NCBI GenBank assembly: GCA_040635515.1
Contig: JBEYHY010000001.1
Coordinates: forward strand, 248,001 to 312,000
Direction: 5' to 3'
Source: Prauserella_A sp040635515
GTDB lineage: Bacteria; Actinomycetota; Actinomycetes; Mycobacteriales; Pseudonocardiaceae
DNA length: 64,000 nt
The notes under the pieces were generated by a model. The model saw only the letters and a program-made list of their open reading frames with translations, had not been told where the DNA came from and did not search any database. Within the stretch, counting starts at the first letter, position 1. Each line of letters opens with the position of its first letter. Position numbers and translations under genes: made by a program. This document shows positions 16,401 through 24,658 of the stretch, piece by piece.

Positions 16401-16820
16401 ATGCGTTCACGGGTCCGGTTTGCCGGGCTGCTTGCCGCCGTCGCCGCGCTCGCGGCCGGATGTAGTTCCGGCCAGCCGCAGCCGACCTCGGCCGCGGGGA
16501 GCCCATCGGGAGATACCCGCTCGGCCACCGACGCGCCGCCGGAAAGCGACGCCAAGCAGGATGTCAAGGTCACCGGCTGCGAGCAGACCGCGTACACGCC
16601 GAGGGTGAATCTCGAAGTGACCAACAGCACGGGCACCGAGTACCGGTACGCCGTCACCGTGACCATCTCGAACAACGCGGGTGACGCGACGGACGCGTAC
16701 TTCGTCGAGGGACGGCTGGGGCCCGGGCGAACGGTCACCGAGACGGTTCCCGGTGCCAATCCGGTCGAAGGCGACCTGACATGCTCGGTGAGTGAAGCCA
16801 CGCGGCTGCCACCGCAGTGA
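16401..16820 (+). CDS. Putative lipoprotein of unknown function between aroK and aroB
   Basis: The 139-residue product has a signal peptide with lipobox LAAGC followed by a Ser/Pro-rich linker. The C-terminal ~85 residues look like a small beta-sandwich (VTGCEQTAYTPRVNLEV, YRYAVTVTISN, GRTVTETVPG), as in FxLYD-type extracytoplasmic domains. I chose ATG 16401 with GGAG 5 nt upstream; a GTG at 16395 overlapping the aroK stop is possible. Its position inside the shikimate cluster is probably incidental. Confidence 0.72.
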   Translation: MRSRVRFAGLLAAVAALAAGCSSGQPQPTSAAGSPSGDTRSATDAPPESDAKQDVKVTGCEQTAYTPRVNLEVTNSTGTEYRYAVTVTISNNAGDATDAYFVEGRLGPGRTVTETVPGANPVEGDLTCSVSEATRLPPQ

Positions 16821-16917
16821 GGACGCCGGGAAGTGGTCGCGTACCCGGGTGGGACGCGTGCGTGACGGCCGGTCGCAGCCGGCCGGTAGTGGTCAGTAGC
16901 AGGTAGTGAGGAGCAGG

Positions 16918-18024
16918 ATGTCCGAGCCGGTTCGTATCGAGGTCAAGACCGCGCAGCCGTATGAGGTTGTGGTCGGCAGGGGCCTGCTCGGCGAACTGAC
17001 CGAGATGGTCAGGGGCGCGTCGAAGGTGGCCTTGATCCACCCGCCCACCCTGACCACGACCGCCGAGGCCGTCAGAGCGGAATTGAACGAGGCCGGAGTC
17101 GACGCGCACCGGGTCGAGATCCCGGACGCCGAGGACGGCAAGGCTCTGCGCGTGGCCGACTTCTGCTGGGACGTACTCGGCCAGATGGGTCTGGACCGCA
17201 GGGGAGTGGTGGTCGCGCTCGGTGGCGGGGCGGTCACCGATCTCGCCGGCTTCGTCGCCGGTACGTGGATGCGCGGGGTCCGGCTCGTGAACGTGCCGAC
17301 CACGCTCCTCGGCATGGTCGACGCCGCGGTCGGCGGCAAGACGGGCATCAACACCGACGCGGGCAAGAACCTCGTCGGCGTCTTCCACGAGCCGAGTGCC
17401 GTGCTGGTCGACCTCGCCACACTGGAGACGTTGCCGCCCAACGAACTCGTCGCGGGCATGGCGGAGGTCGTCAAGGCAGGCTTCATCGCCGACCCGGTGA
17501 TTCTCGATCTGATCGAGAACGACTCCGCGGCGGCCGTGGACACCCAGGACGACGTACTCGGTGAACTGGTGCGGCGGTCGATCAAGGTGAAGGCCGACGT
17601 CGTGTCCGCCGATCTGAGGGAATCGGATCTGCGCGAGATCCTGAACTACGGCCACACGATGGGGCACGCCATCGAACGCCGCGAACGGTACCGCTGGCGG
17701 CACGGGGCGGCCATCAGCGTGGGTCTCGTGTTCGCGGCCGAACTCGGCCGACTCGCCGGAAGGCTCGACGACGCGACCGCCGACCGGCATGGCGCGGTGC
17801 TGAAGTCGCTCGGCCTGCCGACGACCTATGACGCCGACGCGTTGCCACAGCTTCTCGACGGTATGCGGTCGGACAAGAAGAACCGCTCCGGGACCCTGCG
17901 GTTCGTGGTGCTCGACGGGCTGGCGAAACCGGGCAGGCTCGAAGGTCCGGACCCCGCGTTGCTCGCGGCCGCCTACTCCGTGATCGCCGGCGGCAGTGGA
18001 CAGGGCGGGAGCGTGCTGCTGTGA
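16918..18024 (+). CDS. aroB: 3-dehydroquinate synthase
   Basis: The 368-residue enzyme has the NAD-binding GGGAVTDLAGFVA, and the motif LGMVDAAVGGKTGIN. The zinc ligands are in the E..K region (ELVAGMAEVVKAG) and in GHTMGHAIE. It cyclises DAHP to 3-dehydroquinate. ATG 16918 follows a GAGGAG ribosome site; a GTG at 16906 is the alternative. The stop overlaps aroQ (GTGA at 18021-18024). Confidence 0.96.
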   Translation: MSEPVRIEVKTAQPYEVVVGRGLLGELTEMVRGASKVALIHPPTLTTTAEAVRAELNEAGVDAHRVEIPDAEDGKALRVADFCWDVLGQMGLDRRGVVVALGGGAVTDLAGFVAGTWMRGVRLVNVPTTLLGMVDAAVGGKTGINTDAGKNLVGVFHEPSAVLVDLATLETLPPNELVAGMAEVVKAGFIADPVILDLIENDSAAAVDTQDDVLGELVRRSIKVKADVVSADLRESDLREILNYGHTMGHAIERRERYRWRHGAAISVGLVFAAELGRLAGRLDDATADRHGAVLKSLGLPTTYDADALPQLLDGMRSDKKNRSGTLRFVVLDGLAKPGRLEGPDPALLAAAYSVIAGGSGQGGSVLL

Positions 18025-18452
18025 AGATCCTGGTGCTCAACGGTCCCAATCTCGGCAGGCTCGGCAAACGCGAGCCCGCCGTCTACGGCGCGACCACGTT
18101 CGCCGACCTCGTTTCGCTGTGCGCCGCGACCGGCAAGGAGCTGGGCGTCGACGTCGAGGTCAGGCAGACCGATCACGAGGGCGAACTCGTGGGCTGGCTC
18201 CACGAGGCCGCCGACGAGGGGCACCCCGTCGTGCTCAACGCGGGGGCCTGGACGCATTACTCGATCGCGGTGCGAGACGCCGCGGCCCAGCTCAGTGCCC
18301 CGCTCATCGAGCTGCACATCTCCAACGTTCACAAGCGGGAAGAGTTCCGGCATCACAGCGTGCTGTCGGATGTGGCGACCGGGCTGATCGTCGGCCTCGG
18401 GGTCGAGGGTTACCCGCTCGCGCTGCGCTGGCTGGCCGGGAAGGGCCGCTGA
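18021..18452 (+). CDS. aroQ: Type II 3-dehydroquinate dehydratase
   Basis: The 143-residue protein is a type II dehydroquinase: LNGPNLGRLGKREPAVYG with the catalytic tyrosine, NAGAWTHYS, and the HISNVHKREEFRHHS segment with the catalytic histidine. It converts 3-dehydroquinate to 3-dehydroshikimate. It starts in a GTGA overlap with aroB and ends the shikimate gene run. Confidence 0.96.
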   Translation: MKILVLNGPNLGRLGKREPAVYGATTFADLVSLCAATGKELGVDVEVRQTDHEGELVGWLHEAADEGHPVVLNAGAWTHYSIAVRDAAAQLSAPLIELHISNVHKREEFRHHSVLSDVATGLIVGLGVEGYPLALRWLAGKGR

Positions 18453-18818
18453 GCGCCCGGCCGAGTTCGCCCGGCACGCATCGCGGCCAAAGGCGCGCCG
18501 GATCGGCGGTCGCCCCTGCCGGGCGAGTCCACTGTGGTCATCCGGAAAGTGTTGTGTGTCAGGGGTTTCCCGGCATCCTGATGGTCTCGGCGAGTGTGCC
18601 GGTGAGCAGGCGCCTGCGCGGAGGAAGGCGGTCCCCGGCCGGGGCCGCCGCGCCAGCCGCGGAGCCGCGCGACCCCGCGAATCGGTGGCAGAATCGGTGG
18701 CCGGGGCCCGACCTCGCGAGGTATGCACCCGTTCGGGTGAGGTGGTTTCGTAGACTGTTTCTGGTCTCGGCCGGGTTACCGTCTCCCGGTAGCGGAGGGA
18801 TGGAGGTTGGCCGCCAGC
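18453..18818. other. Intergenic stretch between aroQ and the GH43-like gene, with a candidate promoter
   Basis: No convincing gene lies here. A -10-like TAGACT (18751-18756) has a perfect palindrome CACCCG-TT-CGGGTG (18726-18739) at the -35 position. That looks like a repressor site over a promoter for the downstream lipoprotein gene. GGAGG at 18802-18806 is its ribosome site. Confidence 0.4.
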
Positions 18819-20336
18819 ATGCGCACCCGGCACTATCGCGCGCGTATCGTCGCCGGCGCGCTCGCCATGGCGAGCGCTCTGGCCGCGGGAGCGTGCACGG
18901 CCGGTAGCGCACACCCCCAGGCCCAAGGTGCCCAGCCGGACATCGGAGCCGGTGGTGAGCAGGAGGCCCCCGCCCCGCCGCCGAAGCCGTTGTCCACCGA
19001 CAACCAGCGCGCCAGTGCCGGTGTGGTCGCGAAGGGTGGCGCCGACGCGGTCTACAACTACGGGCCGACGGTGATGATGGACGGCGGCCGGACCAGGATG
19101 TGGTGGTGCAGCCAGTACGGCAGTGCGCCGCCGCCGGGTGACGACATCCTGTACGCGGAGGCCGACACCCCGGATGGCCCGTTCGCGGGACCGGGCGGTG
19201 GCATTCCGAAAGCCGTGTTCTCCGGCAATCCGGGGCGCTTCGACGCGGTGCACACGTGCGATCCGTCCGTGATCCGCGTCGACGGCACCTACTACATGTA
19301 CTACACGGGGGCGGCCGGCGATCACGCTCTCGGCAACGCGATCGGCCTTGCCACGAGCACGGACGGCCAGAACTGGACCCGCCCTTCGGAAGAGCCCGTC
19401 ATCAAGCCGGCCCACGACGAGCACAGGGACAACACCTACGGGGCCGGGCAGCCTGCCGCCGTCTATCTCGATGGCTGGTTCTACGTGATGTTCACGGACA
19501 CGACCGGCCGCGCCGCGGGGTGGAACGGCGCGGGACAGTTCTTGTTGCGAGCGAAGGATCCGACCTTCTCGGCCGGTGTCGAATCACTGAGCCCCACCGG
19601 GTTCACCCGCGTGGCCGACACCGAGACCGTGCGCACCAACTCCCTCGTCGACGCGTTCAGCGCCGATCTGATGTGGGTCGATGCGCTCGCCGCTTTCGCG
19701 ATCGCCCATCAGACCGAGCACGGCACGACGATCACGTTCTGGAACAGGGACTTCACCGCGACGCCGTACGAACCGGTGCTCATCCCCGACGAGTGGCAGG
19801 AAGGCCCGGGTCTGGTCCGGCAGCCCGACGGGCACGCGCCCATCTCCGAAACGGAACCGTGCGCGAGGGTGCCACTGGACGTCATCCACGCGACCGTGAT
19901 CGGCAAGGCGAAGGCGCCGACCGGGCTGCGGCATTTCGGGCTCGACGTGTACGGCGTCGACGCCTGTTCGGACCCCGAACAGGCGCTGGCCGTGCTGGAC
20001 GGTTTCGCCATGCCCTCGCCGGTGCGGACGATGGATGTCGTCGCGGGAGGCAAGATCGTCAGGGTGGACCGCCGTTCCGTCGCGGAGGAACTCGCCGTGC
20101 ACGTACTCGACGAGCGGTTGCCGGTGCTGGACGCGCTGCCGGTGACGGCCCATCTCGAACCGGGAGCGCGGGCGGTTGCCGCGCCGGGGCTGGGAACGGC
20201 GTTCGTCCTGGACGACCGGTTGTGGCCGGTGACCTCCACCGAGGCCGCCGCCCGCAACGATTCCGAGGTGGAACCGGTCAGCCGCGGCGATTGGGAGGCC
20301 TATCCGGCGGGGCCGACGCTGGGTGTGCGGCCCTGA
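18819..20336 (+). CDS. Secreted GH43-like five-bladed beta-propeller lipoprotein
   Basis: The 505-residue protein begins with a signal peptide and a lipobox (LAAGAC), then a Pro/Ala linker. Residues about 75-350 show the repeated blade pattern of glycoside hydrolase family 43/68-like propellers: YNYGPTVMMDGG, HTCDPSVIRVDGTYYMYYTG, GLATSTDGQNW, and GQPAAVYLDGWFYVMFTD. The Asp in CDPSV is where these enzymes have a catalytic or substrate aspartate. The C-terminal ~120 residues match nothing I recognise. It may hydrolyse or bind a glycan at the cell surface. ATG 18819 is chosen over an upstream TTG because of GGAGG at 18802. Confidence 0.72.
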   Translation: MRTRHYRARIVAGALAMASALAAGACTAGSAHPQAQGAQPDIGAGGEQEAPAPPPKPLSTDNQRASAGVVAKGGADAVYNYGPTVMMDGGRTRMWWCSQYGSAPPPGDDILYAEADTPDGPFAGPGGGIPKAVFSGNPGRFDAVHTCDPSVIRVDGTYYMYYTGAAGDHALGNAIGLATSTDGQNWTRPSEEPVIKPAHDEHRDNTYGAGQPAAVYLDGWFYVMFTDTTGRAAGWNGAGQFLLRAKDPTFSAGVESLSPTGFTRVADTETVRTNSLVDAFSADLMWVDALAAFAIAHQTEHGTTITFWNRDFTATPYEPVLIPDEWQEGPGLVRQPDGHAPISETEPCARVPLDVIHATVIGKAKAPTGLRHFGLDVYGVDACSDPEQALAVLDGFAMPSPVRTMDVVAGGKIVRVDRRSVAEELAVHVLDERLPVLDALPVTAHLEPGARAVAAPGLGTAFVLDDRLWPVTSTEAAARNDSEVEPVSRGDWEAYPAGPTLGVRP

Positions 20337-20363
20337 GCCGGTGGGAACCGGAGCGGCGGCGGA

Positions 20364-20945
20364 CTAACTCGCCGGGCCGACCTTCGGGGTGCGGCGGCTC
20401 ATCGTGCGCCCGAGCCGCTTCCCGGACGGCGCACCGCCGTCGGTGCCGTCGGTGCCGTCGGTGCCGTTGGTGCCGTCGTCAGTGTCCTGGTCCTCGGCAT
20501 CCTCGAAGTGCTCCACGTGCGTTACGTCATCAGCGTCTTCGGGGTGCGGCCCGCCGCGGGCGTTGAGTTTCCCGCCGACGAACATGCCGAGGCCCGCGGG
20601 GATCAGCACGAGCAGCGCGGTGAACGCCGCGCCGCCGGTGAGCGCGGAACCCAGTTCGCTGACCCCGGTCTGATCGACGAAGACGCCGCGTCCGATCACG
20701 CTGAGCACGGCGGAGACGGGCCCCGCGACGAGCGCGGCGATGAACCAGGTACGGCCGGGTTCGCGAAGGCCGAGCCAGGCATCCAGTGCGCTCCACAGCG
20801 CCGCGGCACCCACGAGCAGCGCGAGGACGACGGCGGTGACGAAAGTGACCTCGGTCGGCTGAAAGACGGCGATCTTCGCGAGCGCGACGGTCGCGGCGGC
20901 ATGAAGTACGGCCATGCCGGATCCGCGTACTACCCAGTGCGGCAT
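20364..20945 (-). CDS. Four-helix membrane protein, B-4DMT transporter family
   Basis: The 193-residue protein has four hydrophobic helices in the first ~135 residues and an acidic, repeat-containing hydrophilic C-terminus (Asp/Glu-rich, then TDG repeats). It resembles the actinobacterial B-4DMT proteins; the transport role is by annotation tradition only. ATG 20945 sits just after a -10-like TACAGT (20957-20952 on the minus strand), so the mRNA may be leaderless. The tail is encoded partly by a 9-bp tandem repeat, so its length may vary between strains. Confidence 0.7.
   Translation of the reverse strand: MPHWVVRGSGMAVLHAAATVALAKIAVFQPTEVTFVTAVVLALLVGAAALWSALDAWLGLREPGRTWFIAALVAGPVSAVLSVIGRGVFVDQTGVSELGSALTGGAAFTALLVLIPAGLGMFVGGKLNARGGPHPEDADDVTHVEHFEDAEDQDTDDGTNGTDGTDGTDGGAPSGKRLGRTMSRRTPKVGPAS
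20437..20478. repeat. 9-bp tandem repeat inside the B-4DMT gene
   Basis: CCGTCGGTG is repeated three times and followed by one variant (CCGTTGGTG) and a partial copy. Because the unit is 9 bp, copy changes keep the frame and lengthen or shorten the Gly-Thr-Asp tail of the minus-strand protein. Confidence 0.8.
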
Positions 20946-21258
20946 CGCCCTACTGTAGACCTGCGAGGCCGTTGTGGAAGCCCCTTGCGCGAGGCTCGTC
21001 CCGCCACGCTGATGCCCCGGAGCGCCCGTGCTCCCGTGTGGCGCTCCGAATCCGCCGGTCGGCTTGAGGAGGCGCCGCGTTCCCGCAGCGTGGCCGCCAG
21101 TACAATGGAGCGCCGGTATGGCGGTCACCAATCGCGGTGGCCCGTAGCGAGTACAAGCTCGTCGTGTGGAGGAAGCTCCGGGTTCCTCGGCCCGAGCACC
21201 ACCAAGGATCCGTGGCCGTCGACTACGCGGCCGACCCGACACAGGAGAACTCACTGCA
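20946..21258. other. Intergenic stretch between the B-4DMT gene and efp
   Basis: No gene is supported. It holds divergent promoter signals: TACAGT just upstream of the minus-strand gene and TACAAT (21101-21106) as a possible -10 for efp. AGGAG at 21243-21247 is the efp ribosome site. The pepP peptidase gene often found before efp in actinobacteria is absent. Confidence 0.45.
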
Positions 21259-21812
<554 letters not shown>

Positions 21813-21816
<4 letters not shown>

Positions 21817-22274
21817 GAACGTCGGTGGACGCGCCAGCACCTCGCCGCGGCGGCTCGACGAGCCGCCGCGCTTCCCGCCGTCGTGCGGTGGAATTCCTCT
21901 ACGAGGCCGCGCAGCGCTCGGTCACCCCGATCGAATTGCTGCGGGAACGAGTCGGCTCGCCCGCCGTCGAGCCGGTGAGCGACTACACGATCACCCTGAT
22001 CGAGGGCGTCAGCCCGCAGCTGGAGCGCGTTGACGAACTGCTCGCCGAGCATTCGCAAGGCTGGACGCTGAGCCGGATGCCGCCGGTGGATCTCGCGATT
22101 CTGCGCATCGGCGTCTACGAAATACTGTGGGCACAGGACGTGCCGGACCCCGTCGCCATCGACGAGGCGGTGGGGCTCGCGAAGGAACTCTCCACCGACG
22201 ATTCACCCCGGTTCGTCAACGGGGTGCTCGGCAGGATCGGCAACATCGCCGACCGGCTGCGCGCTGTTCTGTAG
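21813..22274 (+). CDS. nusB: Transcription antitermination factor NusB
   Basis: The 153-residue all-helical protein has the NusB core (RRRAVEFLYEA, MPPVDLAILRIGVYEIL, AIDEAVGLAKELSTDDSPRFVNGVLG). It binds boxA RNA with S10 in rRNA antitermination. It is translationally coupled to efp. The gene ends before a strong bidirectional hairpin. Confidence 0.96.
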
Positions 22275-22311
22275 CTCTCGTTGTTCTTTTCGTCACGATC
22301 GACCGCCGCCG

Positions 22312-22339
22312 GGTCGTGAGTGGGCAGCCACTCACGACC
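22312..22339. terminator. Bidirectional terminator between nusB and bldD
   Basis: GGTCGTGAGTGG (22312-22323) pairs perfectly with CCACTCACGACC (22328-22339) around a 4-nt loop. Further complementary CGCC/GGCG-rich flanks extend it. It separates two convergent genes. Confidence 0.8.
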
Positions 22340-22351
22340 GCGTGGCGGCGA

Positions 22352-22840
22352 TCAGTCCTCCTTGGCCGGTCGGGCTTCCGGCGGCAGCACGCCCCAGTCG
22401 ATGAGCTGCTCGGTGAGCTCACCTGGGGTCATGTCGTAGATGATCGCCAGCGAACGCAGGTCCTCGGTGCGGATGGAGAGCACCTTGCCGTTGTAGTCGC
22501 CTCGCTGGCTCTGGATGGTCGCCGCGTAGCGCGCGAGCGGACCCACCTTCTCGGCGGGCAGTTGCTGGAGCCGTTCGAGATTGATCACAATTTTCGTGGC
22601 GGGCTCGGCTCCCGAGGGCACCCGGCCCTCCGGCAGCAGCTCGACCACGGGGACACCGTAGAAATCGGCGAGCTCGGCCAGCTTCTGAACGGTGACCGCA
22701 CGGTCGCCCCGCTCGTAGGAGCCGACGACGACGGCCTTCCAGCGGCCGCCGGACTTCTGCTCGACCCCGTGCAGGGAAAGACCCTGTTGCTGGCGGATTC
22801 CGCGGAGCTTGGCCCCGAGCGCCTTGGCGTAATCGCCCAT
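22352..22840 (-). CDS. bldD: Developmental transcription regulator BldD
   Basis: The 162-residue protein has an N-terminal XRE-type helix-turn-helix (KLRGIRQQQGLSLHGVEQKSGGRWKAVVVGSYERG). Its C-terminal domain contains the RGD-x8-RTED signature (in QSQRGDY and SIRTEDLRS), the site that binds tetrameric cyclic di-GMP in Streptomyces BldD. It represses development and sporulation genes when c-di-GMP is high. The ATG at 22840 has GGAG about 9 nt upstream. A promoter and a palindrome lie in its leader, suggesting autoregulation. Confidence 0.93.
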   Translation of the reverse strand: MGDYAKALGAKLRGIRQQQGLSLHGVEQKSGGRWKAVVVGSYERGDRAVTVQKLAELADFYGVPVVELLPEGRVPSGAEPATKIVINLERLQQLPAEKVGPLARYAATIQSQRGDYNGKVLSIRTEDLRSLAIIYDMTPGELTEQLIDWGVLPPEARPAKED

Positions 22841-22896
22841 TTGGTGGTTCTCCGTTTCCTCGCCCCGATGCGGCCCGGATGACCGACAGGGAATTC

Positions 22897-22946
22897 CTGA
22901 GTCGAATACTCAGAGTAATGGTTACTCGTTGTCGTCACCAGGTCAA
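22897..22946 (-). promoter_or_regulatory. bldD promoter and palindromic candidate operator
   Basis: On the minus strand TTGACC (22946-22941), a 16-nt spacer and TAACCA (22924-22919) form a housekeeping-like promoter. Just downstream, CTGAGT-5-ACTCAG (22897-22913) is a perfect inverted repeat. It could be an autoregulatory BldD site. Confidence 0.45.
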
Positions 22947-23058
22947 GCAGATCATCACTGGGCGGAGTGACCCGCCAGGATCGCACCACCCGTAAGGCTT
23001 AGCCCCGTGACCTGCTACGGTCGGTGCGGTTCCCCGCGTAGACCTGGGGTGCCGACAT

Positions 23059-23094
23059 CCTTTAAGGACCCGTCCCGTGAGGCGGGGAAGGAGG
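23059..23094 (+). promoter_or_regulatory. PyrR-responsive mRNA leader of the pyr operon
   Basis: The loop TCCCGTGAGG (23073-23082) fits the PyrR-binding consensus UCCNGNGAGG and is closed by a CCCG/CGGG stem (23069-23086). The Shine-Dalgarno AAGGAGG (23088-23094) follows at once. An upstream CCTT (23059-23062) can pair with AAGG of the SD. The layout fits PyrR-dependent translational repression as described in mycobacteria, rather than transcription attenuation. Confidence 0.75.
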
Positions 23095-23099
23095 TCTTC

Positions 23100-23693
23100 G
23101 TGGCGCCACGTCCACGTGGCGCGACGGATTCGGCCGCTGAGCGCGAGCTGCTCTCGGCCGGCGACGTCGCGCGAACCATCGCCCGAATGGCCCATCAGGT
23201 CATCGAAAAGACCGCGCTGGGTGCCGGGGACGAGACTCCACCCGTGTTGCTGGGGATCCCGACCAGAGGCACGCCGCTCGCCCGCAGACTGGCCGCGAGG
23301 ATCGGTGAGTTCGCCGGAATAGCCGTGCCCACCGGTGCGCTCGACATCACGTTGTACAGAGACGATCTGCGCAGGAAGCCGACGAGGCCGCTGGAGCAGA
23401 CCCGGATTCCCGACGGCGGCATCGAGGACAGGGTCGTGATCCTCGTCGACGACGTGCTCTTCTCCGGCCGCACGATCCGCGCGGCCCTGGATGCCCTTCG
23501 CGACAACGGACGGCCGAGGTCGGTCCAGCTCGCGGTCCTGGTGGACAGGGGGCATCGCGAGCTGCCGATCAGGGCCGACTACGTGGGCAAGAACGTGCCC
23601 ACCTCGCGATCGGAGGACGTGTCGGTGCTGCTGGCCGAGGTCGACGACCGCGACGCGGTGCTGCTGAGCGGGCCACGGCGGGAGGGCGAGTGA
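23100..23693 (+). CDS. pyrR: Bifunctional pyr operon regulator / uracil phosphoribosyltransferase
   Basis: The 197-residue protein has the type I PRTase PRPP loop (VILVDDVLFSGRTIRAA) and the PyrR-typical PTRGTPLARRLA and VDRGHRELPIRADYVGKN segments. It binds the pyr leader RNA when UMP is plentiful and has uracil phosphoribosyltransferase activity. The GTG at 23100 lies 5 nt after AAGGAGG. It heads a run of eight overlapping genes ending at pyrF. Confidence 0.95.
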   Translation: MAPRPRGATDSAAERELLSAGDVARTIARMAHQVIEKTALGAGDETPPVLLGIPTRGTPLARRLAARIGEFAGIAVPTGALDITLYRDDLRRKPTRPLEQTRIPDGGIEDRVVILVDDVLFSGRTIRAALDALRDNGRPRSVQLAVLVDRGHRELPIRADYVGKNVPTSRSEDVSVLLAEVDDRDAVLLSGPRREGE

Positions 23694-24658
23694 TGAGGCA
23701 CCTGCTGACCACCGACGGCCTGAGCGCCGAGACCGCCACCGCGATACTCGACACCGCCGACGAGCTCAAGCGCACCCTGCTCGGCAGGGAGGTGCGCAAA
23801 CTGCCGACGCTGCGCGGCAGGACCGTCATCACGATGTTCTACGAGAACTCCACCCGCACCAGGGTCTCGTTCGAGATCGCGGGGAAGTGGATGAGCGCCG
23901 ACGTGATCAACGTCTCGGCGAGCGGTTCCTCGGTCGGCAAGGGCGAATCCCTGCGCGACACCGCTCTGACGCTGTCCGCGGCCGGTGCCGACTGCGTGAT
24001 CGTCAGGCATCCCGCGACGGGCGCCGCGCACCGGCTCGCCGGCTGGCTCGACACGGCGGGCACGGCGGTCGTCAACGCGGGCGACGGCACGCACGAGCAC
24101 CCGACGCAGGCGCTGCTCGACGCGGCGACGTTGCGGGAACGGCTCGGCACTCTGGAAGGCAGGAGGGTCGCGATCGTCGGCGACGTGCTGCACAGCAGGG
24201 TCGCGAGGTCCAATGTGCACCTGCTGGCCGCGCTCGGCGCCGAGGTGGTTCTCGTGGCCCCGCCGACCCTGCTGCCGGTCGGGGTGAGGGCGTGGCCGGT
24301 GACCGTCTCGCACGAGCTGGACGCCGAGCTGCCCGCCGTCGACGCGGTGATGATGCTCAGGGTGCAGGCCGAACGCATGCACGGCGGGTTTTTTCCTTCC
24401 GCGCGCGAGTACTCCATCGCGTACGGACTCAACGAGAAGCGAGCGAAACTGCTGCCGGAGGACGCCGTGGTGCTGCACCCCGGCCCGATGCTGCGCGGGA
24501 TGGAGATCGGCTCCGCCGTCGCCGATTCGCCGCGATCGGCGATCACCGAACAGGTGCGCAACGGGGTGCATGTCCGGATGGCCGTGCTGTACCACCTGCT
24601 CGCCGGGCAGGCGGGCGAGCAGGACGGGCGCGACGGGCACAGCGAGGAGGGCAAGTGA
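23693..24658 (+). CDS. pyrB: Aspartate carbamoyltransferase catalytic subunit
   Basis: The 321-residue protein has the carbamoyl-phosphate motif FYENSTRTRVSFE, the HPTQALLDA aspartate/carbamoyl motif, and GPMLRGMEI near the C-terminus. It forms carbamoyl aspartate. ATG 23693 shares a TGATG with the pyrR stop; a GTG at 23690 is one codon upstream. No pyrI regulatory gene is present, as usual in actinobacteria. Confidence 0.96.
   Translation: MRHLLTTDGLSAETATAILDTADELKRTLLGREVRKLPTLRGRTVITMFYENSTRTRVSFEIAGKWMSADVINVSASGSSVGKGESLRDTALTLSAAGADCVIVRHPATGAAHRLAGWLDTAGTAVVNAGDGTHEHPTQALLDAATLRERLGTLEGRRVAIVGDVLHSRVARSNVHLLAALGAEVVLVAPPTLLPVGVRAWPVTVSHELDAELPAVDAVMMLRVQAERMHGGFFPSAREYSIAYGLNEKRAKLLPEDAVVLHPGPMLRGMEIGSAVADSPRSAITEQVRNGVHVRMAVLYHLLAGQAGEQDGRDGHSEEGK

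Noticed and set aside
18556..18753. A 65-codon plus-strand open frame between aroQ and the GH43-like gene
   Set aside because: It is Arg-rich without a ribosome site and overlaps the candidate promoter palindrome.
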